Below, in pieces: positions 46,601-59,533 of a stretch of DNA of 64,000 nt. How positions within the stretch are numbered: position 1 is the stretch's first letter; each line of letters begins with the position of its first letter. The position numbers were made by a program, and so were the translations under genes. Origin of the DNA: Mactromeris polynyma (Eukaryota; Mollusca; Bivalvia; Venerida; Mactridae); contig JASFXZ010000013.1 of the NCBI GenBank assembly GCA_032209605.1, positions 6,905,401 through 6,969,400 on the forward strand, written 5' to 3'. The notes under the pieces were generated by a model. It did no database searches, had not been told where the DNA came from, and worked only from the letters and a program-made list of their open reading frames with translations.

Positions 46601-46860
46601 ATATATTGTAACCTAATACTTTCTGTATAGCTCTACTTTAACTTAATAAAAAGATTGATATTTTGATAAGAATAAATAAAATGTCCGATTTTTACGAAAA
46701 CATTAATAAATTTGCGCCACGCATACACTTGTGTTGATGTGCAGCGTAAGTAAGCAGCATTTGCCGTTTTGCAAATATTTTTATCCTCGCATTACGTCAC
46801 GTCCGGTAGGGGGCGCAACTCTTAGGCGACATTGAATCGATTAATTGAAACGGTGTATAT
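43601..46860. mobile_element. Possible 3.3-kb element bounded by 19-bp inverted repeats
   Basis: ATATACACCGTTTCAATTA at 43601-43619 is exactly inverted at 46842-46860. Near both ends are palindromic TGACGT(C/A)A motifs (43649 and 46793). The interior has no transposase ORF; it contains a MITE-like fragment at 44032 and AAACCAGTT-rich sequence at 45345-45490. Target duplications were not resolved. Confidence 0.35.
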
Positions 46861-47099
46861 ATACGCAAAACTAAGTGGTTACGTTCAATGTTCGTTCAAA
46901 TTTAAATTCAAGTATAAATTCAACCTCGAATCTACCAGAAATGATAATTTCATTGTATATTTACTAAAATATGTAAATACAAAACTACCCAAGAAATGAA
47001 TGCAACTATCACATACTTTTATTCAGCACAAGAAGTATAGTAATATTACTCAGTTTAGCACCAATATTGACAAAGGATTAAACGAAAGTATAATGAGTT

Positions 47100-47345
47100 A
47101 CATACAGGGGCACAAAAGCAGATCAAACGGACCACGGGTACTCACTGTGGACACACAAAAACAAGACACGCATGAGAGATTCAATAGCTAGCTAGACCAG
47201 AAGGACTAAAAGGTTTACACAAAGGGGGGCATAACAGCAAGACCCAACGCACTAGGGGGTACGCAAAAGGGGGAAACACAACAAGACTAAACAGACCAGA
47301 AGGTACACAAATCGGGGACACAAACTAAGACTAATTACAGCCTTG
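47100..47345. repeat. Degenerate ~40-bp tandem tract
   Basis: Loose units such as 'GGTAC-CAAA-GGGG-ACACAA-AAGACTAA-C' and 'ACCAGAAGG' repeat several times. No gene. Confidence 0.55.
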
Positions 47346-47361
47346 AAAAAACACGTGTTTG

Positions 47362-47442
47362 CCTCAGGTAGGACTCGAACCACCACATCCTGTTCTGGAT
47401 GTCGATACTCTACCACTTCAGTTATTGTCACTGACAATAATG
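47362..47442 (-). mobile_element. tRNA-like relic or SINE head
   Basis: The minus strand has AACTGAAGTGGTAGAGTATCG (D arm-like), an anticodon-like stem CATCC...GGATG, and TGGTGGTTCGAGTCCTACC (T arm / box B). No paired acceptor stem is seen. Confidence 0.5.
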
Positions 47443-47449
47443 TTGGAGA

Positions 47450-49000
47450 TGATCAACACATTTATAATATTTCAGTGAATACACATAAACATGCTTGTAA
47501 TTATATAGGCGGTTAACAATGAATTATTTGAAAATGTGTATGTGGTTAATCTTTAAAACCAAGGCCTAGATAACTGTTTATCGAACACAAGGTTGAGAAG
47601 CGAATAATTCAGAACAGGGAAATGAAGTATGTATCACGTGATCACGTCTCCATAACGATATACGAAACGCACATAGAGGAGAAGGGTCGCCATAATAAGT
47701 TTTGATTGGGAAAGAAAACAGGAATATTTTACTCGATTTCTGGGTAATTATTAAATTATTCAGTTTAGTTGTATTCATAACGCGACAATTGTTATTGTAA
47801 CAAATATTTGTGATGCATTTATGTTGTATAAATTTGTATTTTATATAGATCTACAATTGACTTGACTTGAAGGCATTTTAAAACATATACAATGGAAACT
47901 TCCTCTTTCACTCTCACTTTCAAATAAGCTATTGTGATATATTTATACAGCTTGAAATGGATAATCAGACTATTTTAAGACTGAAATCGGGGCTTATTGG
48001 ATAACCTTTTAGCGAGAAAAAGTTGACACTTCAAATAAATTGCCTATCGGCAGTGAAATGAGGACATCTTTTATTATTAAAATGCATGAAAATATCGGTG
48101 GGCCAAGACCATAATTATGGCATATGACGTGATATTTCTTGTAAAATGTAAATTGTTGTGACGATATTATTTTTGAACTTATCAAAATTAACAGATATAA
48201 ATACTTTTAATCATTACAATTCCCTCTAGTCAAGAAATGTATAGTAAAGGAATTATCCAGATGTCAAATTTGGAACCTACTATATTCATATATATATGTA
48301 CGATCCCTTGTCAAAATAATGGCTCAAAACCATGTTATAAAATTGCACAGCGTACAACAAGATTGAATACAATAATGTTTACATTCATATCAATGTTGTT
48401 TAATGCGAACAGAAATAATTTCAAGTTCAAATTAAAAAAAACAACAATTTAGTGTTACAAATTTATTACAAAATAAGGTCGATGCTGCATTAGAGTTAAC
48501 GTTGGAATATAAAGTCTTTGGGTGTGTGGAGGGCTTAATAACATCAAGTCCAAACAGTTTTATGAATTCTGAGAGTGTCGAAGAAAGGTTGCATTACTGA
48601 ACGCTTTGTATATTAATTATCTGAGTTACAATTTACTTCCTTTGTAAATCGTTTAACTTTTCGAAACTGATATACAAGGACGAAAAATGTGTATGGGGCG
48701 AATGGTCTGAGGGCGAAACGTCCAAGTTTGATTGGTTTACACTCCGGTGACGTAAAGTAGCACGTGGTCTTATTCTAGAATGGCGAGGAAAGGAAAATGA
48801 CCGTCTGCATTTTCAGGCTGTGATTTCTAAAATTGGATTTTTCTCTGTTTCAAGGTACTGTTCTACTAAATCAGTTGTGATTCCGTTTTTAATATACCTG
48901 TATGTAGAATAAGTATGGATGTTGTGCAATTAACTCGGACCGTGACTAGAAATTTACAGGCCTTGTTCTGGCCATTTTGGGGAAAAGACTCCCAAGTCCA
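47450..49000. other. Intergenic, no recognisable feature
   Basis: AT-rich spacer with no convincing ORF, RNA gene or element. Confidence 0.5.
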
Positions 49001-49001
49001 A

Positions 49002-49745
49002 CAGTCAGTGTACCCGATTCGCACAGGACGCGGTTGCACACACCTGCTGATTACTGACGTTTTCTCAATGATTCCAAATACAAACAATGATGTTTTGTAA
49101 CTTTCTGTGAAGCTGACTGCGCGGGGATGCTTTTCAATTTCATGCGAGCAACACATTACGCGAAGCAGACGACCACAATTTGTGGCACAAAAACAAACAG
49201 ACATTGGTCAGTAGGTAAGCAGGGATACGCCCATTCATTTGTGTGGTAACTGATAGAATCCAATGAAAATATGACAGAACAGAAGAAAAATTATATTTCT
49301 TCAGTTTACAAAAGGCAGTGGCTACGGGTATGTACCCCTAGAACTGGAGTCTATGAGTACGGGAGTCCCGTACACGTAGATGTTCTGTTTAGGACAGGCT
49401 ACGGGATTTGGAGCAGCGTTTTTTTTGCCCCATTCACAATCACCAAAAGTAGAGTCAGTGTACCCGATTTCGCACAGGACGCGGCTTCGCACACCTGCTG
49501 TTTTCTCACGTTTTCTCAATGATTCCCAATAAAAACAAAGATTTTTTGTTACTGTCTCTGAAGCTGACCGTGCGCATATTCTTTTGATGCATGCAACGCA
49601 TTAAGGGAAGCAGACGACCACAAACACAAAACAAATATTGGTCAGTAGGTAAGAAGGTAAATGCCCATTTACTTGTGTTTAACTAATATAATTACATGAA
49701 AATATACAATGTAGCACAGCTGAAGAAAAAGTAGATCAAAAAGTA
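49002..49745. repeat. Local direct duplication (49002-49310 and 49453-49745)
   Basis: Both halves share GTCAGTGTACCCGATT, CGCACAGGACGCGG, CACACCTGCTG, GAAGCAGACGACCACAA, ATTGGTCAGTAGGTAAG and GAAAATAT-ACA. An inverted piece, GTGCGAAATCGGGTACACTGACTC, lies at about 50369. Confidence 0.85.
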
Positions 49746-50591
49746 TAAATTCTTCATCAAATTATGGAAACTTTCTATCATTTTCCGTAAATGAAATGGT
49801 TTTATTCTCCCAACTTAGAACTGTCAATTTAAACTCGACTTAATTCATCTCTTTTTTCTTGTTAAAATATTTAACCGAGTTAATTATATCAGAAATCTAC
49901 TTTTTTATGACACAAACGGATATTGCAAATCAAATTGTTCGAAATAAAATGTAATCTAGAACGTTACTATGAAGATGTTATGTTTTCTTAAAAAAATGTA
50001 TAAATACACAATTGCTGTGATGGTACATGTTGCATTTACATGTGTACAAGTGAGTGTATGGTATAATTTTGCATTCAAATGTTAATTTGCTTGTACTTGA
50101 ACAAATTTTTATTAAAACATCACAAATTTAGAACAGTTAACAATTTTTCATCCAAAACCATGGTGTGCGAAACCGGGTACCCAATACGAAGAATATGTTC
50201 TCCATACGGTGTCTGTATTCAAGCCGCACCCTCCTCCATGACGTCAGAAAATATGACTGGTATAAAACATTTGTTTAAAGGTACAGAGTTTGTTATTTAA
50301 TTTGATATAAATGCTGTCATTGAATTTTTATGTTTGAATTGTTAATATACTTGAATATTGCAAATGTGTGCGAAATCGGGTACACTGACTCTATGTTTTT
50401 TTCACAAAAATGAGGCTTAAAATTCACAATTCATCAGGTTCCATTTACCCGGGACTACGGGTTTTGCCACGGATGCTTTCAAAAAGACGCTGAAATGACC
50501 CGTAGTAATTACGGTCTGTGCGTCAGCGTGACCCGGAATGTATGCATTATAGGCTACTTTCAGTTCCTCCTACGTGTAAACAAAAATCCAA

Positions 50592-50679
50592 GATGGCGGC
50601 AGATTCATCATGTGCAGTTTCGTTTTCGTTAAGTTCACTCGACAGTTGCTCTCCAGCTTTTGATTACCAATGTTAAGTG
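50592..50679 (+). CDS. Candidate first exon beside a YY1-like motif
   Basis: CCAAGATGGCGGC (50590-50602) matches the YY1 motif often found at start codons of animal genes. The ATG at 50595 opens M-A-A-D-S-S-C-A-V-S-F-S-L-S-S-L-D-S-C-S and closes at a TAA after 27 codons, with a weak donor-like GTTAAGT overlapping that stop. Upstream is GC-richer DNA. No partner exon found. Low confidence. Confidence 0.25.
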
Positions 50680-51109
50680 TATAAATAGGCTAACTTAACA
50701 ATATCATGTATGTCTACTACTAATCAATTTTGAAACAAAACCATGCAATGTGTGTCACTGCCATATCAGTCACTTTTGTGTTCGTTCCCAGAAGGTTCGT
50801 ACCGTTAGGTTCTATGAAAGTTAAACTGAGATGTTGTAAAATGAACATCGTCAAAGGAGATCAATGCGTAGAATAATAAGTTTAATCAATTAAGTTCACC
50901 AGCGTGACTTGTTTCGCCTGACGAAAAGACGACGGCCGATTTTCTCATTTCGGCAATTAATAATATTGAATTTTATCGGAGGGGAATTTTCATTTTTAGG
51001 GGAAAAACTAGGCTTATATTCCGAAAGGAAGGGGCCGCTTCTATAAAAAAACCTGGATAATAAAATCAAATAATTCTAATGAAAAAATACTTATGCAACA
51101 TTAAATATA

Positions 51110-52460
51110 ATCCAGTTTGGTGCGATAGCAATAAAAAATATATATAACACCCACCTGGGCATTGGAAATTAATTTGAAATCCGATAGATAGTTGAGTACC
51201 AGGCCCTGATCCAGAAATACCAGACTGGGGGGCCAAACATGAGGACGAATGAACCCTCGCTGAAGGGGGGTCCGATCTCCCCCGGAAAATTTGAGCAATA
51301 TGAGTATGAAATGGTGGCGTCTGGTGCATTTCGGGGTCTAAAATTCGAGGACTTATTCATGTGAATTGCACTAGAATTATTTTGTTAAAAATACAGAACG
51401 ACCAATTCATACAAGTACCAACTTTCTAAAAAATGTCCAGGGGTCACAACTTCCTGTACCAACCCCCAGTCAGATTTCCCCCGGCAAATTTAACAATATA
51501 GTTATGAAATGGTGGCTTCTGATGCATTTCAGGGTCTAAAATTTGAGGACTCATCTATGAGAATTGCACTAGAATTATTTTGTTAAAAATACAGAACGAC
51601 CAATTCATACAAGTACCAACATTTTACAAAAAATCTTGGGGACACCACTTCCTGTACCAACCCCAGTCAGATAATTCCCGGATTTTTTTTACAATATAGG
51701 TATGAAAGGGTTGCTTCTGGTGCATTTGGGGGTCTAACATTTGAGGACTCATTCATGAGAATTCAACTAATATTATCTTGTTAAAATTGCAAAACGACAG
51801 CGGAAAATTAAAGATAAAAAACGAAAATTCGTGTGATGTCAAATTATCATTATTGTACCTTTACTAGTATTACATGAAAGTTCTTTTTAAACATTTTTTT
51901 AAGAAAACGTGAAAATTAATATGAAAGGAGGCTTAGTCGGGAAAAAACTAATTTCTTTTATTTTGCAAAACTTGAGGCCCAAGTATTACATTCCCTTCCA
52001 TAAATTATTGAATTTATTAAAAAAAATAAAGAAAATTTTAATGAATTCAGTAGAGCTAATAAGATGTTAAATTTTCACAACTCCCCACTAAAACACCACC
52101 ACGATAGATCTCTGTTACGTAATAATCTGTGTTTTACAGACGCTTTCAACTTATGTATATAATATGCATGATAAGGAAATTGAAAGCGTCTGGCTGATGT
52201 AGAGTGAGCATACGATTCTTCTAGACGGTCTGAAGACAAAAACACATCAGGGGGCCAACTTTTATGGCACTTGCTTCGGTCTCAAGGCCAATGAGCACAA
52301 CAGGGGGCCAAATTTTATGGCACTTGCTTCGACTATACTGGTAGTATACAATAGGAAATCGACCATAAATCAATGCGTTGTATAAAATAGTAGTAACCTG
52401 AAGACCTAATCAGTGGATATAATTTTGAATTAGGAATAGGAAAAAGGTCACTCAACAGCT
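51110..52460 (-). repeat. Dispersed repeat, copy 2, with ~198-bp tandem units
   Basis: The inverted relative of 27880-28400. It has an internal direct array of about 2.6 units (from about 51280, 51478 and 51675), each with TATGAAATGGTGGC-TCTG, ATTGCACTAGAATTATTTTG and ACTTCCTGTACCAACCCC. It ends with AAATTGAAAGCGTCTG and CGATTCTTCTAGACGGTCT, and a second partial unit GGGGGCCAA-TTTTATGGCAC occurs twice. Confidence 0.8.
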
Positions 52461-53207
52461 GTCTGGGGGGGGGGCCAAGGCGGTGGATCCGGGATGTCCA
52501 TGTATTGGCGGACTTTGTGCATATAGCGTATTGTTTACACCTTGGTAATTGCCATTTATTACCATGTCCAAGTTCAACTTTCATTACGGTTGGCAAGGGA
52601 AACAGATCTATCAATTGAAACCTATAGTTGTCTGCCCTGACCAAAATGGTCCGTCTGTTTTACAACCGATTAATCTGATAAGATATGAGACCCAATGCCG
52701 GGAGATACCATAAAATATATCTACCCTGGCTGAGTCTGGTAATTCAGTGTGGGTGATAAATCCGGATGCAGCGATTAAATACAATCTGCAAGTGCGCTTA
52801 TCGGAAAGAGGTAGGGGGAAATAACTTTTTATAGAAAAGACTTGCGATAAAATATAGGTGAGGATAATTTTAGGGCGACAATAGATCCACTTTTAAATCT
52901 GTATTAAAGGTGTGAAATTTAACACAGTAAAACTTGATTACAATACATATATTTTTGCAATAATATTATTTAACTTTAATTTATTCTTAAAAGTGGAAAT
53001 TATTATATTAATGCTAACTGTGGTAATACATATGGGTGCTTTTCAAAATAATGAGGCTTTTTCTTTTCTCTCTCCTAACTTTAATTTAATTTTAGAAAGT
53101 TTTTGCAGGCAATTCATGGGCCAATCAGTCTTTTTAACAAATTTGTTGAGTTTCAGCTGGATGGCTCAATCGGTAAAAAAGTTATGTAAGAATATGTAGC
53201 TAAATTT

Positions 53208-54062
53208 GTCCCCTGTGCACCCAAAAAAGTGTGACATTTTACATGAAGGCCTTTATTCATGTGTTTTATTTTTTGAAACTGAATTGTATGGTTACATTTT
53301 TTTATCTTTTATGTAACTTACCCTTTATCATTTTACAAAGCATACTTTTAATAAAAAAATATAAATTTAATTATTTTTACCAAATTTTAATGTCATGTGA
53401 CTGAACCCCATTCATTAAAAAAAAGAGATATTAAAATATTAAATTCACATTTGGAACACTACCATTCCATTTCAGCACTATTTATCTTAAATCCTTATGT
53501 TCTTTTAATCCCTTTAACCTGCCAGCTTTGAACGCATTTAACCTTTTCAGTTGTTAGGTGTTAGATTTCTATTATTTTTCAAATAAAATGATATTTTGCT
53601 ATATTTCCCAAGAAAGAAAGTGACAAGGGATGCAAAAACAGCTTTCAGCTTCTCACATACAGGGATGTAAAGCATCTGCATGGTTTAAAGCAATGTCCCC
53701 TGTGCACCCTGTTTTGGCAGGTGTTAATAACATGTCATAACTGACAAATATGGTGCTATTTCCATATTCTGGGAAATGTGTACATAATATTTAGGCATCA
53801 CTTGATAGTTTAGCAATTGGATGTTAAATGTATTATAAATACTTGTAATTATTATTTTATTATAAAGGTGTATTTTTAAAGGTTTTTAAATTAATTTAAA
53901 TATAGTTTCAATATTGAGGCATATAAGATAACATATTCTGTTTTAAAATTTTATTTTAATTATCATCACAATTAAAAAACATCAAATCAAATTGAAATAA
54001 TGCATGTAATGCTTTTATATATGCAATGTATTATATATGCATCAATTGGGTGCACAGGGGAC
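53208..54062. mobile_element. Possible element bounded by GTCCCCTGTGCACCC
   Basis: TGTCCCCTGTGCACCCA at 53208-53224 is inverted at 54046-54062; a third, direct copy lies at 53695-53709. The interior is AT-rich, without an ORF. Confidence 0.4.
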
Positions 54063-54650
54063 GCTAAAATTTTAACATAAGTTGCAATTGTTTAGACAAA
54101 TGACAGTAATTAAAGACTTGATTTCAATAAAAATAGTTTTGGGATAATATTGTTAATTTCATTATATTAATGCAGGGACCGAATATAGTGTGTTCCAGAT
54201 TTATGCTATTAATATTGTAATACCGATATTGCAATTAGTTGGACAAATAACCTGCATAACTTATATAAAATAAATCTAAAACCATAGGGTTTAATGTATA
54301 TTCATTTTATAAAATTCATATTATTTTCCTGCAAAAGAGAAATCTTTCAGTGAATAATATACATGTAATACTTTTAGTATGCATAATTCACTTTGATATT
54401 GTACGTTCAATGTTAGACAGCATTGCAAGGTGTGAGATATTTGGAAAAGACAATGGTATTCAGCGTTTGACACTAACATTTTAAATCAAGAAGTCCAAAA
54501 TTTGGATGAATTCGGCTCTTATCGTTTAGTCGAGATGTGCGATGTACTATTTGCATATAGCATGAATTCATGTATTATTGAATCGGATCAAATTCCATTA
54601 CGTCACGGACATATAGGTCCGTGATTACGTGTATAGATGTACTGTGACCC

Positions 54651-54828
54651 ATATATGGCCCTAAATGTGCACTTCAGCACAAGTGCATGCATTAGTTATC
54701 CACTTTTTCCTTTGGTAACTGAAGGTAACCAAAGAGATAGAACAAGTTACCTTCAGTTACCAAAGGAAAGAATGGGTAATTAATGCACCCACTTGCCCAG
54801 AGGTGCACATATTGGGCCATATCTATCT
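54651..54828. mobile_element. Foldback element, ~79-bp arms
   Basis: The core TTTCCTTTGGTAACTGAAGG (from 54706) is exactly inverted at 54746-54769. Outer arms (TATGGCCCTAAATGTGCAC and GTGCACATATTGGGCCATA) pair with some mismatches. It also contains a local AGCACAAGTGCATGCATTAG. No ORF. Confidence 0.75.
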
Positions 54829-55086
54829 TTTTCTATACTTAGGCGGTTCCTAAGCAAATGAAAACCTAGATAGGATGTGTAGAGTAAACTGGGGCCATTT
54901 TAAAGAATGGCTAAAAATGTGTGAATTTTGAAACAAAGCTATACCATGACAGGCCCCCATGATGGCATCAGTTATAGATGCCTCTAATTCACAGTGGCAA
55001 TGTACAAATATATAAATGTGAACTTAAACAAGAAATATCTTTAAAAAAGATTTGTGGTTCAACAAAAAGAATGCTTAATGTTACTA

Positions 55087-56715
55087 CTGCCGGTCATGCA
55101 ATTACGCTATACTACAGAAACCCCGAGATCACTGCGTAGTACGCTCCCACACAGCGCTTTGATTCCACTATCGTTACATTCACACGCTGCTGTATTACCC
55201 AGAATATTTTTATATTTTACCTTTTTAACCTTACTGCTATAACCAATGATTTAGTCGCAGTGAACGAAATCACCGTTCGTTCCTTATACTAAATTCATTG
55301 GTCGGCACGATCACGTAACAACTGAGTTTATTACTAAAATGTAGAAGGGTTTTTTCATGCGCTAAGACCAATCAAATGTGTAAACAATGTACAGCCTTTC
55401 GTGTAGAAGGAAATTTTGACTATCTAGCTAATCGGTTTTATTTCATGTCATTAAAATTTTAGCATTTACAAAAGGCAATTTTTCGTTCTTACATCGAGGA
55501 TTGGACAGATACGTATTACAATATTTATTAGCCTGGCGAATTCGAGTAACAAGATGTCAAGTAACGATATGACGCATTTTAAAATATACGCAGATTCCGC
55601 ATAGACAGCCAGTGTTTTTTTGGGGGCCTTTTTGGGGCCGAAATTTGGACCCATTCCCCTCACTCAAAAGTATGTTTTTCCCCCTTTTTCAGTTAAAATT
55701 CCCCTCCTACAGCTTTTTTTTTAAATTGGAGATATGTTGCCAGTATTGTTGATATTTTTAGTCAGAAAGATAGAAACATTGACCTGTAATGAAACTAACC
55801 AATCTGTTAGCATATTTACATGTTTACATCACTGCAACAAAGAAGTGTATTGAATATAGACATAGAAATGTATACTTTATATGCACATTATTTTCACCCT
55901 ATTTTCCCCTCTCAACGCTATTTTCCCCTATTTAAGGGCCCCGCCACCATTCCCCTAGAAGTGAAAAGAAACACTGACAGCTGTTTAAATGACCTTAAAT
56001 CACTACACATTTACAGGCATCGGAAATGTTTTGGCATGTCAACGAAGCGATAGTCACTTACGTTCGAATTATTTAGTTTTTCTAGCAGTTTCCATAATCA
56101 CAGCGGCATTTCTATGACAGTGAAAGCTGTTTATTCAGTGCGCACTCGCATAAGCTTTCTTTACGCATGTTTACTATCCTACATTTGGGTCATTAGTGAG
56201 TCGTTGCAAGCGTCTCGCTGAATGTCTGTGGACGCATGTCGACTCGCCTGTCTAAATATAGAAAATACTACGAAGGAGACAGGATACAAATAATCCCGTA
56301 GTGTGATCAGTCATAGACACAGTATAGTCTGTTTCAATATATATGTAGTTCCTCGTTACTTATCGCATAAGTTGTGAACTCACACATCCATGTTAATAAA
56401 CTTGTTACATAGCGATTTATCTGATTAAAGCAATATAAATGTTCTGGTACATAAAACCAAGAAAGTCTTCTTAAATCCAACACCGGACAATTCCCCGTTG
56501 TGATGAATAACAACACTACTTGCTGGATAAATCTCGAAATACACTATAGAAAATGTTAACCAATCTGCTTCAAGGTTACACGTATTTTTAAATTGAAGAG
56601 AAATGGCGCGAAATTGCCTTGGTGGTTAACGTCAGATTTGATTGGTTTACAAAACACTGAATAATTATGCAATAAGCAAAACCATGTTAGTACGACTGCG
56701 CTGAAAAAGGGGTTT
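55087..56715 (+). repeat. Dispersed repeat, copy 2, split by an insertion
   Basis: 55087-55138 and 56297-56715 together match 21398-21935. The ~1.16 kb between them (about 55139-56296) is absent from copy 1. CGTAGT occurs at both junctions (55133-55138 and about 56297-56302), as for a target-site duplication. The inserted stretch has no recognisable ORF or clear terminal inverted repeats. Confidence 0.7.
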
Positions 56716-57589
56716 AGCAGGTGAAAACATAGTACCATAACCCTGCGTTTTGTACATGTTTTGTATAAGTGGATCCGTGCGCAATAGAAAATGTTTTATT
56801 CTGTCTATGAAATTAAATTGAAGTAAGGCTTAAAAATGTTCATCAACACGAAGGTCGAGCCGATTTGGATCATTATTAATAGTTTCGAATTTTTATGTAT
56901 TTTGGAATTCGTCTATACATGCCCTGGAAACTGCTAAAAATCCTGCATCAAACTCATTATTTTAGTATGGCCCTGGAAAATGTTAGTTATCCATTAAAAC
57001 AGTTGCCTTTGTCAACAACGTTGGATATGGATAACTAAAACATTACTTTTAGAAGTAACATAACCAGCACAACCGTATTGCGGATGATTCCTAAATCAGT
57101 CTAGGGAAATTTCTGATTACTGGTTGTGACCTTCTCTATTTCACAATTGTTTTCATTTTTCTTTGTTTTACACATCATGGCATATGCCAGTTTTGTGCTG
57201 AGACGACGACTTTTTATTTCATAACGCTGGGTTTAGTGCCAACCAAAATGGTCGTTCAAATGTACGACAATAATAATAATTATTGATATAAACTGTTTAA
57301 ATCACGCCTCTGTCTTCGACTTCAATTTTTAAAAGAATATATTTTGTTGATTAACGTATATTCGTGTTCATTGTCTTCATCGAAACTTCAATACAATATA
57401 AATTGTGTTAATGTAATTTACTGAGAACAATTATTGGGCAATACTAATCTATTCTACGATCAATTAAGTGGAGAGTGGTCGGAAATTCCAGAGCAGTTGT
57501 AAATGATCACTCAAAATATGGAGAAAAAGATGTACTGATTATATAAAAAGCATCAGTAGCAAAAGTAACCGCCGTTTTTATACGCGCTT
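56716..57589. other. Intergenic, no recognisable feature
   Basis: AT-rich spacer without supported genes. Confidence 0.5.
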
Positions 57590-58925
57590 CGAAGAACGGG
57601 ACGAATTATAGTTGCACCTGCGACGGGCGGTTGGGCTGGCAGCGTCCAGCATGTTGTCACATCTATAACTTAAGTATTCTTTGTCCAATCTTCACAAGAC
57701 TTGGTCATAATGTATATCGGCATAATATCTTGGACAAGTTCGATAACCAGCTATATTGCACTTGTCACTCCAGAGTTATTGCCCTTTAATTAGGGAAATT
57801 ACCTAAATTTTGTCTTGTCCAATCAATAACTTAAGAATTCTTTGTCCAATCTTTATCAGACTTGTTCATAATGTGTATAAGCATAATATCTTGGAAAGTT
57901 AGATAATCAGCCATATCGTACCTGTCACTCAAGAGTTATTGCACTTTAATTAGAGAAATTACCTAAAATTTGTCATGTCAGATTAATAACTTAAATATTA
58001 TGTGTCCAATCTTCATCAGACTTGGTCATAATGTGTATTTAAGCATACTATCTTGGACAAGTTCGATAATCAGCCATATCGTACCTGTCAGTCTAGAGTT
58101 ATTGACCTTTACTTAGAGAAATTTAATACCTAAAATTGGTCTTGTCAATAACTTTAGAATTCTTTGTTCAATCTTCACCAGACTGGGTCATAATGTCTAT
58201 CGGCATAATACCTTGAACAAGTTCGATAACCAGCTATATCGCATTTGTCACGCCTGAGTTATTACCCTTTACTTAGAGAAATTACCTAAAATGTGTCTTG
58301 TCTGATCAATAATTTAAGTATTCTTTGTTCAATCTTCGCCAGACTTGGTCATAATGTCTATCGGTATAATATCTTGAACAAGTTCGATAACCAGCTATAT
58401 CGCACTTGTCACTCAAGAGTTATTGCCCTTTAAATAAATTTCCTAAAATTGGTATTGTCCGATCAGTTACTTTAGAATTCTTTGTCCAATGGTCACCAGA
58501 CTTGTTCAGAATGTGTATAGGCATAATATCTTGGACACGTTCGATAACTAGCCATATCACACTGGTCACTCCAGAGTTATTGCCCTTTTATTAGAGAAAT
58601 GACCTAAAATTGGTCTTGTCTGATCAATAACTTTAGAAGTCTTTGTCCAATCTTTACCAGACTTGGTCAGAGAGCAATTTTAATTTTTTTTTAATTAGGC
58701 CATTGCATAAATTTATAAAAACAGTTGTTTGAATATTTTTTCCAGAGGTACTTAGGTTGATTCTATGCAAATGTGTCAAGTCAGGTTCAAACCTAGGTCA
58801 CTAAAGATGGAGTCATAGGAGATTAGTCATTTTTACACTGCTTTATTTTAAACTCTAGTGACAAATTTGTTTATAACGGGCGTATTTTGCAATGGTATGC
58901 AATGGTATGCGCCCTTGTTGCGAAT
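57590..58925 (+). mobile_element. Pearl-like element with about six 163-bp core units
   Basis: The left part (GGGACGAATTATAG...GACGGGCGG...GCAGCGTCCA) resembles that of 598-1037. About six direct units follow, each with TTCTTTGTCCAATCTTCACC, AGACTTGGTCATAATGT, GGCATAATATCTTGGACAAG, TTCGATAACCAGC-ATATCG and AGAGTTATTGCCCTTTA. The right end holds GGGCGTATTTTGCAATGG...ATGCGCCCTTGTTG, a hairpin. The layout matches bivalve pearl elements, thought to be Helitron-related. No coding capacity. Confidence 0.7.
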
Positions 58926-59533
58926 GCATTAGTCTAAGTGAATAAGACGCCTTATTGAAATAAAGTAACTTTGCATGGGTTTGCCATTCTAACTGAAGTG
59001 CATTTCAGAGGTCATTGGCTGACAATAAATTCATTGCTAAAAAATTTCTATTGTCACTGGTTGCGAGTGAAATGTTGCACGTGACCATGTGTAAACAATG
59101 TGTAACACTTACAACTGCATGTATCCTGTGTTCAAGCTCTGAATGGAGCATGGTTTACCTCGTACTTCGCAATTCTGCATTTGACACAAGACCTGATAAC
59201 TAACCCAGGAAATGGTCATCAAAATTGTTAGTTCAAGCGTTCAGTGTAAAATAATTAAATTTCAATATAATTCATGAATTAAAGCTGTTTGATTATTTTG
59301 TCATGATAATTATTAATTTTACTGTTTTGTTATGATAAAACTAATTGTACCCATGCTCTCTGACCTGGGGATATGTGCATAATGCAGGGGTGAGAATTTT
59401 ACACAGAATTCCTAAATTTTTATGGTCTCCCAGGCCGTTTTTGAGATGGATGTAAATCCGAGGTGAAATTTTGGGGGATGTAGGGTTAATGCTGTAACAC
59501 TCTCATTATTAGAAAGCAATATGATATTCTAAT

